64,000 nt of DNA from Bacteroidota bacterium (GCA_023432805.1 JAEYUG010000104.1:1-64000), one strand, 5' to 3'. Positions 1 through 9,857 are shown, counted from the first letter of the stretch. A program made the numbers and translations. The notes: generated by a model not told the origin, from the sequence alone.

Positions 1-124
1 GACCTTTCGAGTGGACGAGGACGTCCACCGACCTTTCGAGTGGACGAGGACGTCCACCGACCTTTCGAGTGGACGAGGACGTCCACCGACCTTTCGAGTG
101 GACGAGGACGTCCACCGACCTTTC
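1..124. repeat. 29-bp palindromic tandem repeat array (4 full copies plus part of a fifth)
   Basis: Four identical 29-bp units start at 1, 30, 59 and 88, with an 8-base start of a fifth at 117. Each unit carries a perfect 7-bp inverted repeat, GTGGACG-AGGA-CGTCCAC, so each could form a small hairpin. There are no unique spacers, so this is not CRISPR. Related units with the same core (GGACGAGGGCGTCC) occur at 50771-50852 and 55054-55109. The array lies just past the 3' end of the M1 peptidase gene and may continue beyond the window edge. Confidence 0.9.
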
Positions 125-152
125 AACGTTCGACGACGGTTCGATGCGCCCG

Positions 153-2156
153 TCAGTTGTTGCTGGGGTCGGCGTCGGGGATGAGCGGCGCACCGAGACG
201 GAGTGTCGCCACGGGGGCTTCCCCTGTGATGTCGACGGCGAGCTCATTGGCTCCCGCGCGCCAGACGGTCGCTTCGCGCCGAAGGGTTTCCTTTCTTCCA
301 TCCTTGTAGGTGACTTCGAGCTCGACAGGCACAGGCATGGCCCCGATGCGCCGGATGGTCACGCGGTGTCCCGTGCTCGTTTGCTCAGACGCGGCGATCG
401 CGAGATCGGGCACGGCACCGTAATCGAAGAACCAGGGTTTCCAGAACCAGGCGAGGGAGGATCCCGCCACGCGGTCGAAGGTGTGGAAGAAATCCCATGG
501 CGTCGGATGCCGGCCCGCCCACTCGGTGATGAAGGTGCGGAGGGCGCGGTCGAAGGTCTCCGCGCCGAGGGTGGCGCGCAATAGGTCGAAGGCGACGGCG
601 GCCTTCTGATAGCAGAGGATCATGAAGTCGTCGCCCGTGCTCGCGTGGGTCGGAATCATGAGGGGATAGTCGGCCTCGCTGCCCGCGAAGCGGCTGTAGG
701 TCGCCACCGCGCGCAGCCGGTGGTCGTAGTTCGACAGCTCGCGCTGCACGTCGATCGGGAGGAAGTACGCCATGCTCTCGTCCATCCACGCATGGCGGTA
801 CTCGTCGGTGCCCACGTAAAACGGGAAGTACTGGTGGCTGATCTCGTGCGAGTGCACGTAGACGTCGGTGACCCGGTGGCCGAAGTCCCCATCGTTGACA
901 ATCATCGGATACTCCATGCCCTCGATGCCGTGAAAGACGGTGATGGCAGGAAAGGGATAGGGGATGCCGGGCATGCGCCGGCTCAGGTGGTCGATGGTCG
1001 TGCGGGCCTCCGCAGCGGCGGTGAGGAAGCCGTCTGCGCCGTCACGGCGGACGGCACTGCAGTGCACGCGGCGGCCGGGAGCGACCTCGAGGCTTGTGGC
1101 ATCCCACAGGTGTGCGGCGCTCGCCGCGAAGGCGACGTCAGGTACGTGCGCGGCGGTGAAGATCCACGTGCGCGGGGCATACGCGCTGCCGCTGCGCGTG
1201 CGCTGCGCGGCGCGGTCGGCCGGGGTGAGGACGGCGACGACGGTGTCGACGCGACGGGAGCGTTCGTAGCGGGTGAGGACGTCCGGTGCCAGCACCTCGC
1301 TCGCGTTGGCGAGTTCGCCGGTGCACCAGACATTGAAGCGGGCGGGAACGGTCACGCGCACGGAATAGTCGGCGAAGGGCTGGTAGAATTCATGCCAGTT
1401 GTCGTAGGGCGCCAGATCCCAGCCGCGGATGTCGTCGTGCATGGCGATTTTCGGATACCATGATCCGATGAAGAAGGAGGTGTCGGAGAAGCCTCCCATG
1501 CGGTGGGGGAAGCGCTCGGCGTTGGGGATGTCGAAGTTCCAGTCGATCTCCATGGTGAACGTCTGCGCGGGGGGGAGCGGTGCGGGCAGGCGCAGCAGCC
1601 AGACCGTGCCCATGCGCTTGAGGCGCTGGCCGGGGGCGAGTCCGCCGCCGCCGATCGCGTAGGCGCTGCCCGCGGTGGTGTCGGGGAGTCCCGCAAGCTC
1701 GCGCGCGGTGAGGGCCTCGCGTCCGTCGATCGCAAGGCGCGTGACGCGCATCCCTTCGGTGAGCGCGTCGGGAGCGAGCTCCATTGCGTGGACCGCATCC
1801 CCGCGATACATGTTCTGGATGAGCTTGAGCGCGAACGTGCGCAGGGTGTCGAGACCCTTGTTGGTGAAGGTCACGCGTCCCGTGCCGGTGAGGATGCGTC
1901 GGTCGGGATCGAGCGTGGCGTCGAGCTCGTAGCGGATGGCGTGTTCGGCGTATGTCGCTCCCGGTGCGCCACTCATTGTGCGTGTGCCCTTCGCGTAGGC
2001 ACGGCGCAGCTGCTTCGGCATGGGCAGCTCGCCGGTGCCGGCACTCTGCACGACGTGTTGTGCGGATTGCGCCTGTGTGGTCTGCGGTGTGAACGGGAGC
2101 GCGGCGAGAAGCAGCGCGAGAAGGGTCGGGCAGAACGGGGAGCAATGTGCCTGCAT
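153..2156 (-). CDS. Secreted M1-family zinc metallopeptidase (gluzincin)
   Basis: A 667-residue protein with an N-terminal signal peptide (hydrophobic run up to about residue 30, ending TQAQS), so it probably acts in the periplasm or outside the cell. The zinc motif HEISH lies near residue 438 and is followed after exactly 18 residues by Glu, in MDESMAYF, which is the HEXXH-X18-E signature of M1 peptidases. The upstream GIEGMEYPMIV corresponds to the family's GxMEN exopeptidase region, here GMEYP, so classical aminopeptidase specificity is uncertain. The N-terminal half matches the beta-sandwich of M1 enzymes in length. Such secreted M1 proteins are common in Bacteroidota and usually have peptide-degrading roles. 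The next upstream gene on the same strand is a T9SS cargo protein; an operon is not certain. Confidence 0.85.
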   Translation of the reverse strand: MQAHCSPFCPTLLALLLAALPFTPQTTQAQSAQHVVQSAGTGELPMPKQLRRAYAKGTRTMSGAPGATYAEHAIRYELDATLDPDRRILTGTGRVTFTNKGLDTLRTFALKLIQNMYRGDAVHAMELAPDALTEGMRVTRLAIDGREALTARELAGLPDTTAGSAYAIGGGGLAPGQRLKRMGTVWLLRLPAPLPPAQTFTMEIDWNFDIPNAERFPHRMGGFSDTSFFIGSWYPKIAMHDDIRGWDLAPYDNWHEFYQPFADYSVRVTVPARFNVWCTGELANASEVLAPDVLTRYERSRRVDTVVAVLTPADRAAQRTRSGSAYAPRTWIFTAAHVPDVAFAASAAHLWDATSLEVAPGRRVHCSAVRRDGADGFLTAAAEARTTIDHLSRRMPGIPYPFPAITVFHGIEGMEYPMIVNDGDFGHRVTDVYVHSHEISHQYFPFYVGTDEYRHAWMDESMAYFLPIDVQRELSNYDHRLRAVATYSRFAGSEADYPLMIPTHASTGDDFMILCYQKAAVAFDLLRATLGAETFDRALRTFITEWAGRHPTPWDFFHTFDRVAGSSLAWFWKPWFFDYGAVPDLAIAASEQTSTGHRVTIRRIGAMPVPVELEVTYKDGRKETLRREATVWRAGANELAVDITGEAPVATLRLGAPLIPDADPSNN

Positions 2157-2237
2157 GTGCGACTCCGAAGGATGTGCGATAGGGATGCGCGTATCATGAT
2201 GCGTACGCGCATCCCTTCGGGAAGTTGCGATGGCCTG

Positions 2238-3899
2238 TCAGGGCATGACGATGATGGTGCGGACGACGGTGGCTTCCGCTGTGAGGAGGCGGCAGTGGTA
2301 GTGGCCGGGCGGGAGCGGGGCGAGCGCAAGGGGAATGCGGTGTGATCCGCTCGAGCGTGTTCCTTCCCACACGGTCATGATTGTGCGGCCGAGTGCGTCG
2401 TGCAGGGTCAGGCGCACGTGTGTCGTGCGGGGAAGTTCGATGGTGAGCGTCGCGTGATCGCGTACTGGATGGGGGTGGGGAAGCGGCAGCGCGATGCGTG
2501 CAGGATGCGGTGGTGGCGCGGTCGTGGTTGTGACCAGGCGCGTGTGGAAGCCGCGGATGGAGTCGGCGTCTTCGAAGAGGCGGCCGAGGGCGGTGCTGCC
2601 CTCTGCGCTGTCGGAGACGATGAAGGCGTAGACGACTTCCTGGGTGTCGCCGGGTGCGAGGGTGATGGGGCCGGTCGAGAGAAGCATGCGACGGTCGCCC
2701 GGTTTATGGACCATGCCGTCGATCCAGTTCGTGCCGAGCACGGGATTGCCGGAGAGAGGGAAGGCGGTGGACACGTTGCGCACGGGATCGAAGAAGGGCC
2801 TGCCGCTGGTGCCGGTTCCACGCAGGAACTTGTACATGGCCACGGCACCATCGGGTGAGCCGAGTGTGGGATCGCGGTATTCGGTATCGCCGTTGATGTA
2901 GAAGGCGAAGGCGGATGCTGCGAGGTTTCCGATGCCCTCGCGCACGCTGAGGTTGAAGGTGCCTGTTGCTCCCGGACGGGTGGTGATGGGTCCCTGAAGC
3001 AGCAGATACCCGGCGGCAGGTGCGGTGCCATAGACAGCATCGGTGGATTTCCCATTGTACACATAGGCCAGCGAGCGCACCGAGTCGACGCCGACCAGGT
3101 CGTCGGCTCCGTCGCCGAGATCGGGATCCGACCAGCGGCCGATGTGGAAATCGGTGATCGGAGTGGCCGATCGGTTGATGACGAGGAGGCGGTGGAAGAT
3201 AGTGCGGGAGAGGACGCCGGGCGTATCCCATGCCCAGGCATGGAAGCGGACTTCAACGCCCATCGGTAGTGTGCCGTAGAGCCGGGTCGTGCGCATCGCA
3301 TCGCCGTCGTTGGCAGCGTACCAGTACATTTCGCGACCGAGGATGCGTGGAGCGTCGACGTCTGTGCGACCGTCGAGCCATGCGTCGAAATCGGGGGTGT
3401 AGAATCCGTCGCCATCGGCGTCGATCCATGGCGCACCTTCCGCGATGGGCCAGGTCGTGAAATCGGATTGCAGTTGTGCCTGCTCGCTGAAAGGAAGCGC
3501 ACCGTACTCGGTGCGCGTCATGCGTCGGGCGCGGAAGATTCGGTTCTCAGGCGAAAACGGATCCGTCGGCCATCCGTCATCATCGATGCGACCGGCCTGA
3601 TATCCCACACGGTAGGTCGCTCCACCGACATGCAGCGCATCGCCTCTCCAGCCCCCGAAGACGAAGCCGTCGCAGAAGATCAGGTACTTCCTCGAGCCGA
3701 TCGGATACTCGCAACCTGATCCATCTGTCTGCGGATTGTGCGCGGTGGTGCCGTTGTTCGACATCCACAGACCGATTGCGTTGGTCTGCATCTGCGTGTA
3801 GTGATCGTTGTAGAGGATGGAACGGACGGAGTGCTGTGCGTGGATCGGCACGATGCAGATCGAAATCAGCACTCCGATTATCAAGGCAAATCGGACCAT
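2238..3899 (-). CDS. Secreted protein of unknown function with T9SS type A sorting domain
   Basis: The start chosen is the ATG giving MVRFALIIGVLISICIVP, a clear signal peptide ending in HAQ, with GGGGGA five bases upstream. Earlier in-frame ATGs (up to 3956) would add an atypical N-terminus. The roughly 553-residue protein contains D-G-D-G-F-type Asp/Gly-rich stretches around residues 155-165 that could bind calcium. I recognise no enzyme domain in the body. The last 75 or so residues (PHPVRDHATL ... GHYHCRLL ... TIIVMP) match the C-terminal sorting domain of type IX secretion cargo, so the protein is probably exported to the cell surface or medium. Function otherwise unknown. Confidence 0.75.
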   Translation of the reverse strand: MVRFALIIGVLISICIVPIHAQHSVRSILYNDHYTQMQTNAIGLWMSNNGTTAHNPQTDGSGCEYPIGSRKYLIFCDGFVFGGWRGDALHVGGATYRVGYQAGRIDDDGWPTDPFSPENRIFRARRMTRTEYGALPFSEQAQLQSDFTTWPIAEGAPWIDADGDGFYTPDFDAWLDGRTDVDAPRILGREMYWYAANDGDAMRTTRLYGTLPMGVEVRFHAWAWDTPGVLSRTIFHRLLVINRSATPITDFHIGRWSDPDLGDGADDLVGVDSVRSLAYVYNGKSTDAVYGTAPAAGYLLLQGPITTRPGATGTFNLSVREGIGNLAASAFAFYINGDTEYRDPTLGSPDGAVAMYKFLRGTGTSGRPFFDPVRNVSTAFPLSGNPVLGTNWIDGMVHKPGDRRMLLSTGPITLAPGDTQEVVYAFIVSDSAEGSTALGRLFEDADSIRGFHTRLVTTTTAPPPHPARIALPLPHPHPVRDHATLTIELPRTTHVRLTLHDALGRTIMTVWEGTRSSGSHRIPLALAPLPPGHYHCRLLTAEATVVRTIIVMP

Positions 3900-3957
3900 G
3901 TTGTCCCCCATGTGAAGTGATGGCCGCAACATACGACGTTGCGGCGTCAGAGTCACT

Positions 3958-4521
3958 TCATTTCCTGCGGTAGAGCCAGGGGGCGAGGAGGCGGGTGACG
4001 AGGGGCATGACGATGAAGGTCATGACGACGACCATCGCGCCGGAAATGATGACGGTCGTGACCGGCGGGGGCAGGGGGGCGAGGAGTGTCGAGAGGACGG
4101 GCGGCACAATGAAGACAACGCCGGAGAGGGCGATCCACGTGGCGAGCACCATCTTCCATTTCGCGGGCGCCGGCGTGCCGGGTTGGTCGGGCAGGGTGAA
4201 CCAGTATTCGAGTCCCGTCGTGCGATGCACGCGCACCTCGCCTTCGACCAGCGGCTGCACGCGCTCAAGCCAGAGCAGGCGCTCTTCGCTCGTCTCCCAC
4301 TCCATCAGATGGTCGTAGCTGTCGAAGCGCATGATGAACATGTACTCGCGGCTGCCGCTGCGCGGAGGCATGATGTTCGACCCGAGATAGCCCGCGAAGC
4401 GCGCGGCGTCGGCGCCGACACTGCGGATCCACTCTTCGAACTCGGGCTCGCGACCCGCACGCACGATTCGGTGGATGACGAGGGTGACGGGTTCGGATGC
4501 TGTGCCTGCCTGGCTGTTCAT
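3958..4521 (-). CDS. Antibiotic-biosynthesis-monooxygenase-fold protein with C-terminal membrane anchor
   Basis: 187 residues from the ATG giving MNSQAGTASEP; the open frame continues far upstream, but that part is compositionally a shadow of the opposite gene. Residues 15-110 look like an ABM (dimeric alpha-beta barrel) domain, with VIHRIVRAGREPEFEEW and the later MFIMRFDSYDHLMEWE typical of this fold. Residues about 130-185 contain two hydrophobic segments (LATWIALSGVVFIVPPV and VTTVIISGAMVVVMTFIVM), so the domain is held at the inner membrane. This ABM plus two-helix architecture is found in uncharacterised bacterial proteins. The substrate is unknown and no catalytic claim is made. No convincing ribosome binding site is visible. 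Confidence 0.75.
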   Translation of the reverse strand: MNSQAGTASEPVTLVIHRIVRAGREPEFEEWIRSVGADAARFAGYLGSNIMPPRSGSREYMFIMRFDSYDHLMEWETSEERLLWLERVQPLVEGEVRVHRTTGLEYWFTLPDQPGTPAPAKWKMVLATWIALSGVVFIVPPVLSTLLAPLPPPVTTVIISGAMVVVMTFIVMPLVTRLLAPWLYRRK

Positions 4522-4526
4522 GACGC

Positions 4527-4564
4527 GAACGGAATGTGCGTGAATGAGAACGGAATGTGCGTGA
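4527..4564. repeat. Short direct repeat (17 bp, period 21, two copies)
   Basis: GAACGGAATGTGCGTGA occurs at 4527-4543 and again at 4548-4564, directly upstream of the monooxygenase-fold gene start. It lies in the 203-bp divergent gap between that gene and the DUF116 gene and could be a regulator-binding site or simple duplication. No other feature is seen in the gap. Confidence 0.6.
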
Positions 4565-4724
4565 CGCGAATCGCGTGCATCCGCAAATCTGCATCCGGTA
4601 CGCGGTATTATGAAATGCCGGGACTCGCTCCTCGCGGGATTCGAACAGCTGCCTTCCGTGTCTTTTTTTCTGGAAACGCGTCGTCCGGTTGCAACGCGCG
4701 CCGGTCTCATGCGTAGACCCCGAC

Positions 4725-5981
4725 ATGGAAACCTCGATCGACCTCCTGCAGCTCCCCGTGCTCGCCGAACATGCGTGCACACGGACCCTCCCTCGACACA
4801 CTGCCCCGACCTATGCGCTGCGCGCGGAAGGTGAGGACGACACCCAGCGCTTTCTCGCGGCGCTGGGTGCGCTGACCGACCGTTCGCTCGCGCACCTGCA
4901 TGCGGAAGCCAGTGCATTGCTTCCCCTGCTGCGTGCCGCCGGCGAAGGGGTCGATGGCGGGCAGCGCACCGATGAAGAACTTCTCTTCGATCTCCTCCTG
5001 CTCGGTGTGCTCTGGCGCAGCTGTGGTGCGCGGGCCCGGAGGCTTCCCCGCGGAGCGGCGGTGCTGATGACGCAGCTGTACCGGTTCCGTCGGACCCATC
5101 CCGCACTGAAGCCGCTGCTCGATCCCATCCGCGCGCGGCTCGCTGCGCGCCTGCTCGATCCCCGGCAGGTCGACGATGAGACGCCGGCACTTCCCTCGTT
5201 GCGCGATCTCGATGCGCTGCTCCGCTGGCTGGCCTGTACGGGCGAGTATCGGGAGGAATGCAACCGGCTCGAGCGGGTGCGGCGCATGCTCGATGCGTGC
5301 ACGCCGGCCCGGATCGCCGTGGTGATGCATGTGCTGGACGGTATCGCGCGACGCTTCGAATCCTCGGCCGCAGAAGCGCTGGGCGGTTTCACAGAGGCTG
5401 TGGACGAATTCGTGGGACGTGCGGCTGAGACGTATCGGGGTCGGGAGGATTATGTGCTCGCGTGCCGTCCGCGCGTCGAGTACCACGCATCGATGGTCGG
5501 GGCGGAGATCATGAACCGGGCGATGCGTGCGGACTTCGCTGCATCATCGCGTCGCATGGTCCTGCTGCCGGGTTGCATGCGCGGTCCGCATGCGTCGACC
5601 TGCCGCGCGCGGCAGGAAGATCTCGATGTGGTCTGTACGGGATGTGCGCGCGATTGCAGGGTACATGCGCTGCAGCAGCTGGGCCGGACCGAGGGCTTCG
5701 AGGTGCGGATCATTCCCCACTCGAGCGACTTCAGCCGCTGGCTCCGTCAGCGGGTTGTCGGCACCGGCATCGGTGTTGTCGGTGTTGCGTGTGCGCTCAA
5801 CTTGCTCGGAGGCGGGTATGAGCTGCGGGCGCTCGGCATCCCCAGTCAGTGCGTGTTTCTCGATGCGGCGGGGTGTGCGGCACACTGGCATCCCACCGGG
5901 GTGCAGACGGGCATCGACATCGCCCGCCTGCAGGCTCTCCTGCGCGCGCCGGAATCCGACAACGCCTACGGCAGGATCTGA
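4725..5981 (+). CDS. DUF116 domain-containing protein
   Basis: 418 residues from the ATG giving METSIDLLQL. The C-terminal third carries the DUF116 pattern: LPGCMRGP near residue 286, then a Cys-rich CTGCARDC near residue 310, a Rossmann-like VVGTGIGVVGVACALNL segment, and further Cys residues around FLDAAGCAAHW. The cysteines suggest an iron-sulfur site, which is known speculation for this family; the biochemical role is not established. The N-terminal 250 residues are helical and rich in Leu and Arg, with no recognised domain. The gene runs convergently into the CocE-type hydrolase gene, and their 3' ends overlap by 16 bp. Confidence 0.75.
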   Translation: METSIDLLQLPVLAEHACTRTLPRHTAPTYALRAEGEDDTQRFLAALGALTDRSLAHLHAEASALLPLLRAAGEGVDGGQRTDEELLFDLLLLGVLWRSCGARARRLPRGAAVLMTQLYRFRRTHPALKPLLDPIRARLAARLLDPRQVDDETPALPSLRDLDALLRWLACTGEYREECNRLERVRRMLDACTPARIAVVMHVLDGIARRFESSAAEALGGFTEAVDEFVGRAAETYRGREDYVLACRPRVEYHASMVGAEIMNRAMRADFAASSRRMVLLPGCMRGPHASTCRARQEDLDVVCTGCARDCRVHALQQLGRTEGFEVRIIPHSSDFSRWLRQRVVGTGIGVVGVACALNLLGGGYELRALGIPSQCVFLDAAGCAAHWHPTGVQTGIDIARLQALLRAPESDNAYGRI

Positions 5982-7951
5982 AGCAGCCGCGCGCTGCGTC
6001 CACGTGAAGTCGCGGCTTCGAGCAAGTAGGTGCCGGCGGCGAGGCGGCGGGTGTCGAGTGTGACGGTCCGTGTGCCGGTGAGCGTGACATCCTCACGGTG
6101 CGCGGTGCGGCCCAGGGCGTCGACGATGCGCAGTGTCGCACGCACGGCAGCTTCCGCAGCGAGTTCGACGGTCACCTGCGCGCGTGCGGGCAGGGGATGC
6201 AGGGCGGTGATGCGAATATCGGATGCAGTAGTCTGAAATCCTTCCACACCTGTCGTGCCTGCTGCCACCTGCAAGCCGATGTGCGAGGGATGCGACGCGT
6301 CGTGGTGCAGGCGCATGGCTGCGACGAGGGTGTCGCCCGCCACGTACATCTCGCCGCCGTTCTGGAGGTTGCGATCGAAGCGGGGCCAGTCCGCAGCGCT
6401 GACGACGATGCGCAGACGGTGTCCGGCGCGCAGGGTGATGGCGAGCTGCTGCAGGGGGATGGTGGCTTCGACCACGGCGCCGGGGGTGATGGGTGCGACG
6501 ACGTGCTCGCCGGTGTGGAAGCGGAGACGGCGGATACCGTCGGTCATGATGATCGAGCGTCCGTCGGGCAGCACCTCGGTGATGCGCACGGCCACGTCGC
6601 CGTCGCTGCGGTCGGTCGAGACGAAGAGGTGCGCGGTGAGCGCGCCGCGCAACACGAGATCCGCAGGCAGCGGGTCGGTGCTGAAGACGAGCGCGTCGGC
6701 ACGGCTCTCGACGACGGTGCGGATGTCGAGGGGACCATCCTTCACGCGCGGGTCGAATGGATTGAATCGCGCGCCGCCATGCGAGGGCGAGGGATCGCGG
6801 GGATCGCTCGTCCACGGCGACGACGCGGCCGGCGTCGTGGGGGGATTCCGCTGGAGGGTGCGGTCTTCATGCAGGAAGAGGGTGATCGAGTCGCGCGCGA
6901 GTGCCTTCCAGCTCTCGGCGGACTGCCAGGTGTCTTCCCCCATCTGGAAATAGCGCACCACGGGTTCGAGCGGCCAGCCGTTCTTCGCACCGCGCAGGTG
7001 GTAGGCGAAGAAGCGCAGGGCCGCGTCGTTGTGGTAGCCCTTGCCGGCGGCGAACTGCATCTCGCCCTGCGTGTCGCTGCCGAGCGCACCGTGGGTCCAG
7101 GGACCGACGATGAGCTTGTGCTGGGCGCGCACGCGCGTGTCGCTGCGGGTGCGCAGGTCTTCGAAGCAGGCGAGCACGTCGTCGGGATAGTGGTCGAACC
7201 ATCCGCCGATGATGAGCATCGGAACGGCGATCTCGGCGGTGATGTCGGAGTTGCGGTCGATGGCGTTCCAGATTGGCGTGAGCACGGGGCGCGCGGTGAT
7301 GGCGTCGACGGTCAGGAAGCCGAGGCGTTCGAGCGCTGCGACGTGTTCGGTGCGCAGTGCGCCGCCGTAGTAATAGTCGAAGTAGTTCGCGCGGATGTCC
7401 TTGACCATCGGCACGGCGCAGACCAGGTGCGGTGGCTTGTGGCGGGCGGTGAGAAACTGGATGTGCCCGAGCGCGCTGCCGCCGTGTGTGCCGATCTTGC
7501 CGTCGCTCCACGGCTGAGCAGCGATCCACTCGACGCAGTCGTAGCCGTCGAGTCCGCGATCATACCCGGGCTCGTCGGCATCGCGCGATCCGTAGAAGCC
7601 GCGCCAGTCCACGACCACGTAGTGGTATGCGGCAGTATCCCACGGCACCGCGCCGGTGGTCTCGGGCGGCAGGGCGAGCCGTGTGCGGTAGAGATCTTTG
7701 TTGTACGGCGTCTGCACGAGAATCGCGGGCTTGGTGCCGCTTGCGGCATTGACGTAGAGGTCCGCCGCGAGAGACTTCCCATCGCGCATGCGGATCTGCA
7801 CTTCCTGGTACGGAAGCGTTTGCGCGGCGGCGACATCCCACATGACAAGCAGGAGGATCGCGGCGGGGAGCATCCGCAACACAGGACCTCTGACTCTTCT
7901 GTATACCGCAGCCGTCTGCGGAAGTGTTTGATGGATCACGTGTGTCATCAT
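5966..7951 (-). CDS. Secreted CocE/NonD-family alpha/beta hydrolase (X-Pro peptidase S15-like) with T9SS sorting domain
   Basis: The start taken is the ATG of MMTHVIHQ; later Met residues, including one just before LPAAILLLVMWDVAAAQ, are possible, and that hydrophobic run is the signal peptide. The hydrolase shows the nucleophile elbow HGGSALG, a later Asp in GGWFDHYPDD and the His in GPWTHG, the usual order of the S15/CocE catalytic triad. A jelly-roll domain typical of PepX/CocE follows (LRAGHRLRIVVSAADWPRFD). The last 75 or so residues (LPARAQVTVEL ... ALGRTAH ... GTYLLEA) are a T9SS type A sorting domain, so the enzyme is probably exported as a peptidase or esterase. It is divergent from the malic enzyme gene across a short gap. 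Confidence 0.85.
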   Translation of the reverse strand: MMTHVIHQTLPQTAAVYRRVRGPVLRMLPAAILLLVMWDVAAAQTLPYQEVQIRMRDGKSLAADLYVNAASGTKPAILVQTPYNKDLYRTRLALPPETTGAVPWDTAAYHYVVVDWRGFYGSRDADEPGYDRGLDGYDCVEWIAAQPWSDGKIGTHGGSALGHIQFLTARHKPPHLVCAVPMVKDIRANYFDYYYGGALRTEHVAALERLGFLTVDAITARPVLTPIWNAIDRNSDITAEIAVPMLIIGGWFDHYPDDVLACFEDLRTRSDTRVRAQHKLIVGPWTHGALGSDTQGEMQFAAGKGYHNDAALRFFAYHLRGAKNGWPLEPVVRYFQMGEDTWQSAESWKALARDSITLFLHEDRTLQRNPPTTPAASSPWTSDPRDPSPSHGGARFNPFDPRVKDGPLDIRTVVESRADALVFSTDPLPADLVLRGALTAHLFVSTDRSDGDVAVRITEVLPDGRSIIMTDGIRRLRFHTGEHVVAPITPGAVVEATIPLQQLAITLRAGHRLRIVVSAADWPRFDRNLQNGGEMYVAGDTLVAAMRLHHDASHPSHIGLQVAAGTTGVEGFQTTASDIRITALHPLPARAQVTVELAAEAAVRATLRIVDALGRTAHREDVTLTGTRTVTLDTRRLAAGTYLLEAATSRGRSARLLQILP

Positions 7952-8063
7952 GGGTGATCGGAGTGTCTGGATGAGACACGCGCACGGGTGCGCGGGTTGC
8001 ATGCGAATATACCGAGTGTCGCGAGATTCGTATGTTAGGGTTTGCTCACAATTCGGATCGACA

Positions 8064-9794
8064 ATGTTTCCCTATTCCGTCAAGAAGGATCTGCTCACCG
8101 GGGAGGAGTATCTCGAGGTGCCGTTCAAGGGTGTGCACCTGCTCAAGTATCCGTTGCTCAACAAGGGGCTTGCGTTCACGATGGCCGAGCGGAGGCAGCT
8201 GGGGCTGCTGGGATTGCTGCCCCACCGCGTGGGCACGATCGAGACGCAGGCGCGACGGCTCTACAACAATTACCTGAAGGAGCAGGACGATCTCGGCCGC
8301 TACAACTACATGCTGAATCTGCTCGACACGAATGAGACGCTCTTCTACAAGATCCTGCTCGATCATCTCGAGGAGCTGCTGCCGATCATCTACACACCGA
8401 CGGTGGGACGGGCCTGCCAGGTGATGAGCCACATTCTGCGGCGCACGCGCGGCATCTACGTGACGCCGGAGACGATCGACGACATCGACGAGATCTTCAG
8501 CAACGTGACGCGTCCCCAGGTCAATCTGATCGTGGCCACCGACGGCGAGCGCATTCTCGGGCTGGGCGATCTCGGCTCGAATGGGATGGGCATACCGATC
8601 GGGAAGATGAGCCTGTATGTCGCGGCCGCCGGCATCAATCCCACCGTCGCGCTGCCGGTGATGCTCGACGTCGGCACGAACAACGAGGCGTTGCTGTCGG
8701 ATCCCTTCTACCTTGGCTACAAGCAGCCCCGTCTGCAGGGTGCAGCCTACGACGAGTTCATCGAGCGTTTCGTGATGGCTGTGCGGCGCGGCTTTCCGGG
8801 CGCGCTGCTGCAGTGGGAGGATTTCGCCAAGCACAATGCCTTCCGTCTGCTCGAACGGTATCGCGACCGGATCTGCAGTTTCAACGACGATATCCAGGGC
8901 ACGGGTGCGGTTGCGCTGGCGGCGCTGGTGACCGCCTTGCGCGCGAAAGGCGAGCGGTTTGCCGATCAACGGTTCGTGTTCTACGGCTTCGGGCAGGCAG
9001 GCAGCGGCATCGCGCGCAACGTGCTGACAGCGCTCGAGAGCGAGGGACTTCCCCGCGAGGATGCGCTCGCACGGATGTTTGCGGTAGATCGCTTTGGATT
9101 GTTGATGGAGGGATATCCCGACATCGAGGATCATCAGGAAATGTTCGTACGGCCGCGGGGCACTGCAGATGGCTGGACGTGTGATTCGTCGGAAGCCGTC
9201 TCGCTGCATGACGTCGTGCGAAACGTGCGCGCGACGGTGCTCGTCGGCACATCGGCGCAGCCGGGCGCCTTCGACGAGGAATGTGTACGTGCCATGATGC
9301 AGCATACCGTGCGTCCCGTGGTGTTCGCGCTGTCGAATCCCACTTCGCGTTGTGAATGCCTGCCCGAGCGGTTCTTCACGTGGACGGAGGGACGCGGGTA
9401 CATTGCGACGGGGAGTCCCTTTGCCCCCGTGCCGGTCGACGGGATCGAGCATGTCGTTTCGCAGGTGAACAATCTGTACATCTTCCCCGGCGTCGGTCTC
9501 GGCACGCTCGTCAGCGGTGCGCTCAAAGTGACCGATGCGATGTTCCTCGCGGCCGCACATGCCGTAAGCGGCATGATGACCGATGACGATGTGCGGCAGG
9601 GGCGTCTGCTCCCATCGCTGTCGGACATCCGCAGCGTGTCACGCGAGGTTGCGTTCCGGGTTGCCTGCGAGGCGCGCGATGCGGGGCTGGGTCTTCGCAT
9701 AACGGATGAAGAGCTCCGCATCAAGGTGGCGACCGCGATGTGGGAGCCGAAATACCTCCCGTACAGGTTCAGGGAGAATGCGGCGCTCGCGTAG
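8064..9794 (+). CDS. maeA: NAD-dependent malic enzyme (malate to pyruvate + CO2)
   Basis: 576 residues from the ATG giving MFPYSVKKD; the open frame extends 38 codons upstream, but the malic enzyme N-terminus begins here. Motifs seen: the N-terminal NKGLAFTMAERRQLGLLGLLP, YTPTVGRACQ with the catalytic Tyr region, LGLGDLGSNGMGIPIGK, the metal-binding FNDDIQGTGAVALAALV, the dinucleotide fold FYGFGQAGSGIARN, and ALSNPTSRCEC. The length and the large N-terminal domain match the SfcA/MaeA type rather than the shorter bacterial malic enzymes. It decarboxylates malate oxidatively to pyruvate in the cytoplasm. It is transcribed alone, divergent from the CocE-type gene. Confidence 0.96.
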   Translation: MFPYSVKKDLLTGEEYLEVPFKGVHLLKYPLLNKGLAFTMAERRQLGLLGLLPHRVGTIETQARRLYNNYLKEQDDLGRYNYMLNLLDTNETLFYKILLDHLEELLPIIYTPTVGRACQVMSHILRRTRGIYVTPETIDDIDEIFSNVTRPQVNLIVATDGERILGLGDLGSNGMGIPIGKMSLYVAAAGINPTVALPVMLDVGTNNEALLSDPFYLGYKQPRLQGAAYDEFIERFVMAVRRGFPGALLQWEDFAKHNAFRLLERYRDRICSFNDDIQGTGAVALAALVTALRAKGERFADQRFVFYGFGQAGSGIARNVLTALESEGLPREDALARMFAVDRFGLLMEGYPDIEDHQEMFVRPRGTADGWTCDSSEAVSLHDVVRNVRATVLVGTSAQPGAFDEECVRAMMQHTVRPVVFALSNPTSRCECLPERFFTWTEGRGYIATGSPFAPVPVDGIEHVVSQVNNLYIFPGVGLGTLVSGALKVTDAMFLAAAHAVSGMMTDDDVRQGRLLPSLSDIRSVSREVAFRVACEARDAGLGLRITDEELRIKVATAMWEPKYLPYRFRENAALA

Positions 9795-9857
9795 GGGGAG
9801 GGCATGTTCATGCCTGTAAACATTGGCCGAAGTGGTTGTCCCGGTGCGAAATAGTAC

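Noticed and set aside
1..124. CRISPR array
   Set aside because: Units are contiguous and identical with no unique spacers; the copies at 50771 and 55054 behave the same way and no cas genes are present.
6098..7957. Long plus-strand open frame (619 aa) opposite the CocE-type gene
   Set aside because: It is the antisense shadow of a gene with clear hydrolase and sorting-domain motifs; its own translation is low-complexity Gly/Val/Arg-rich, as expected in GC-rich DNA.
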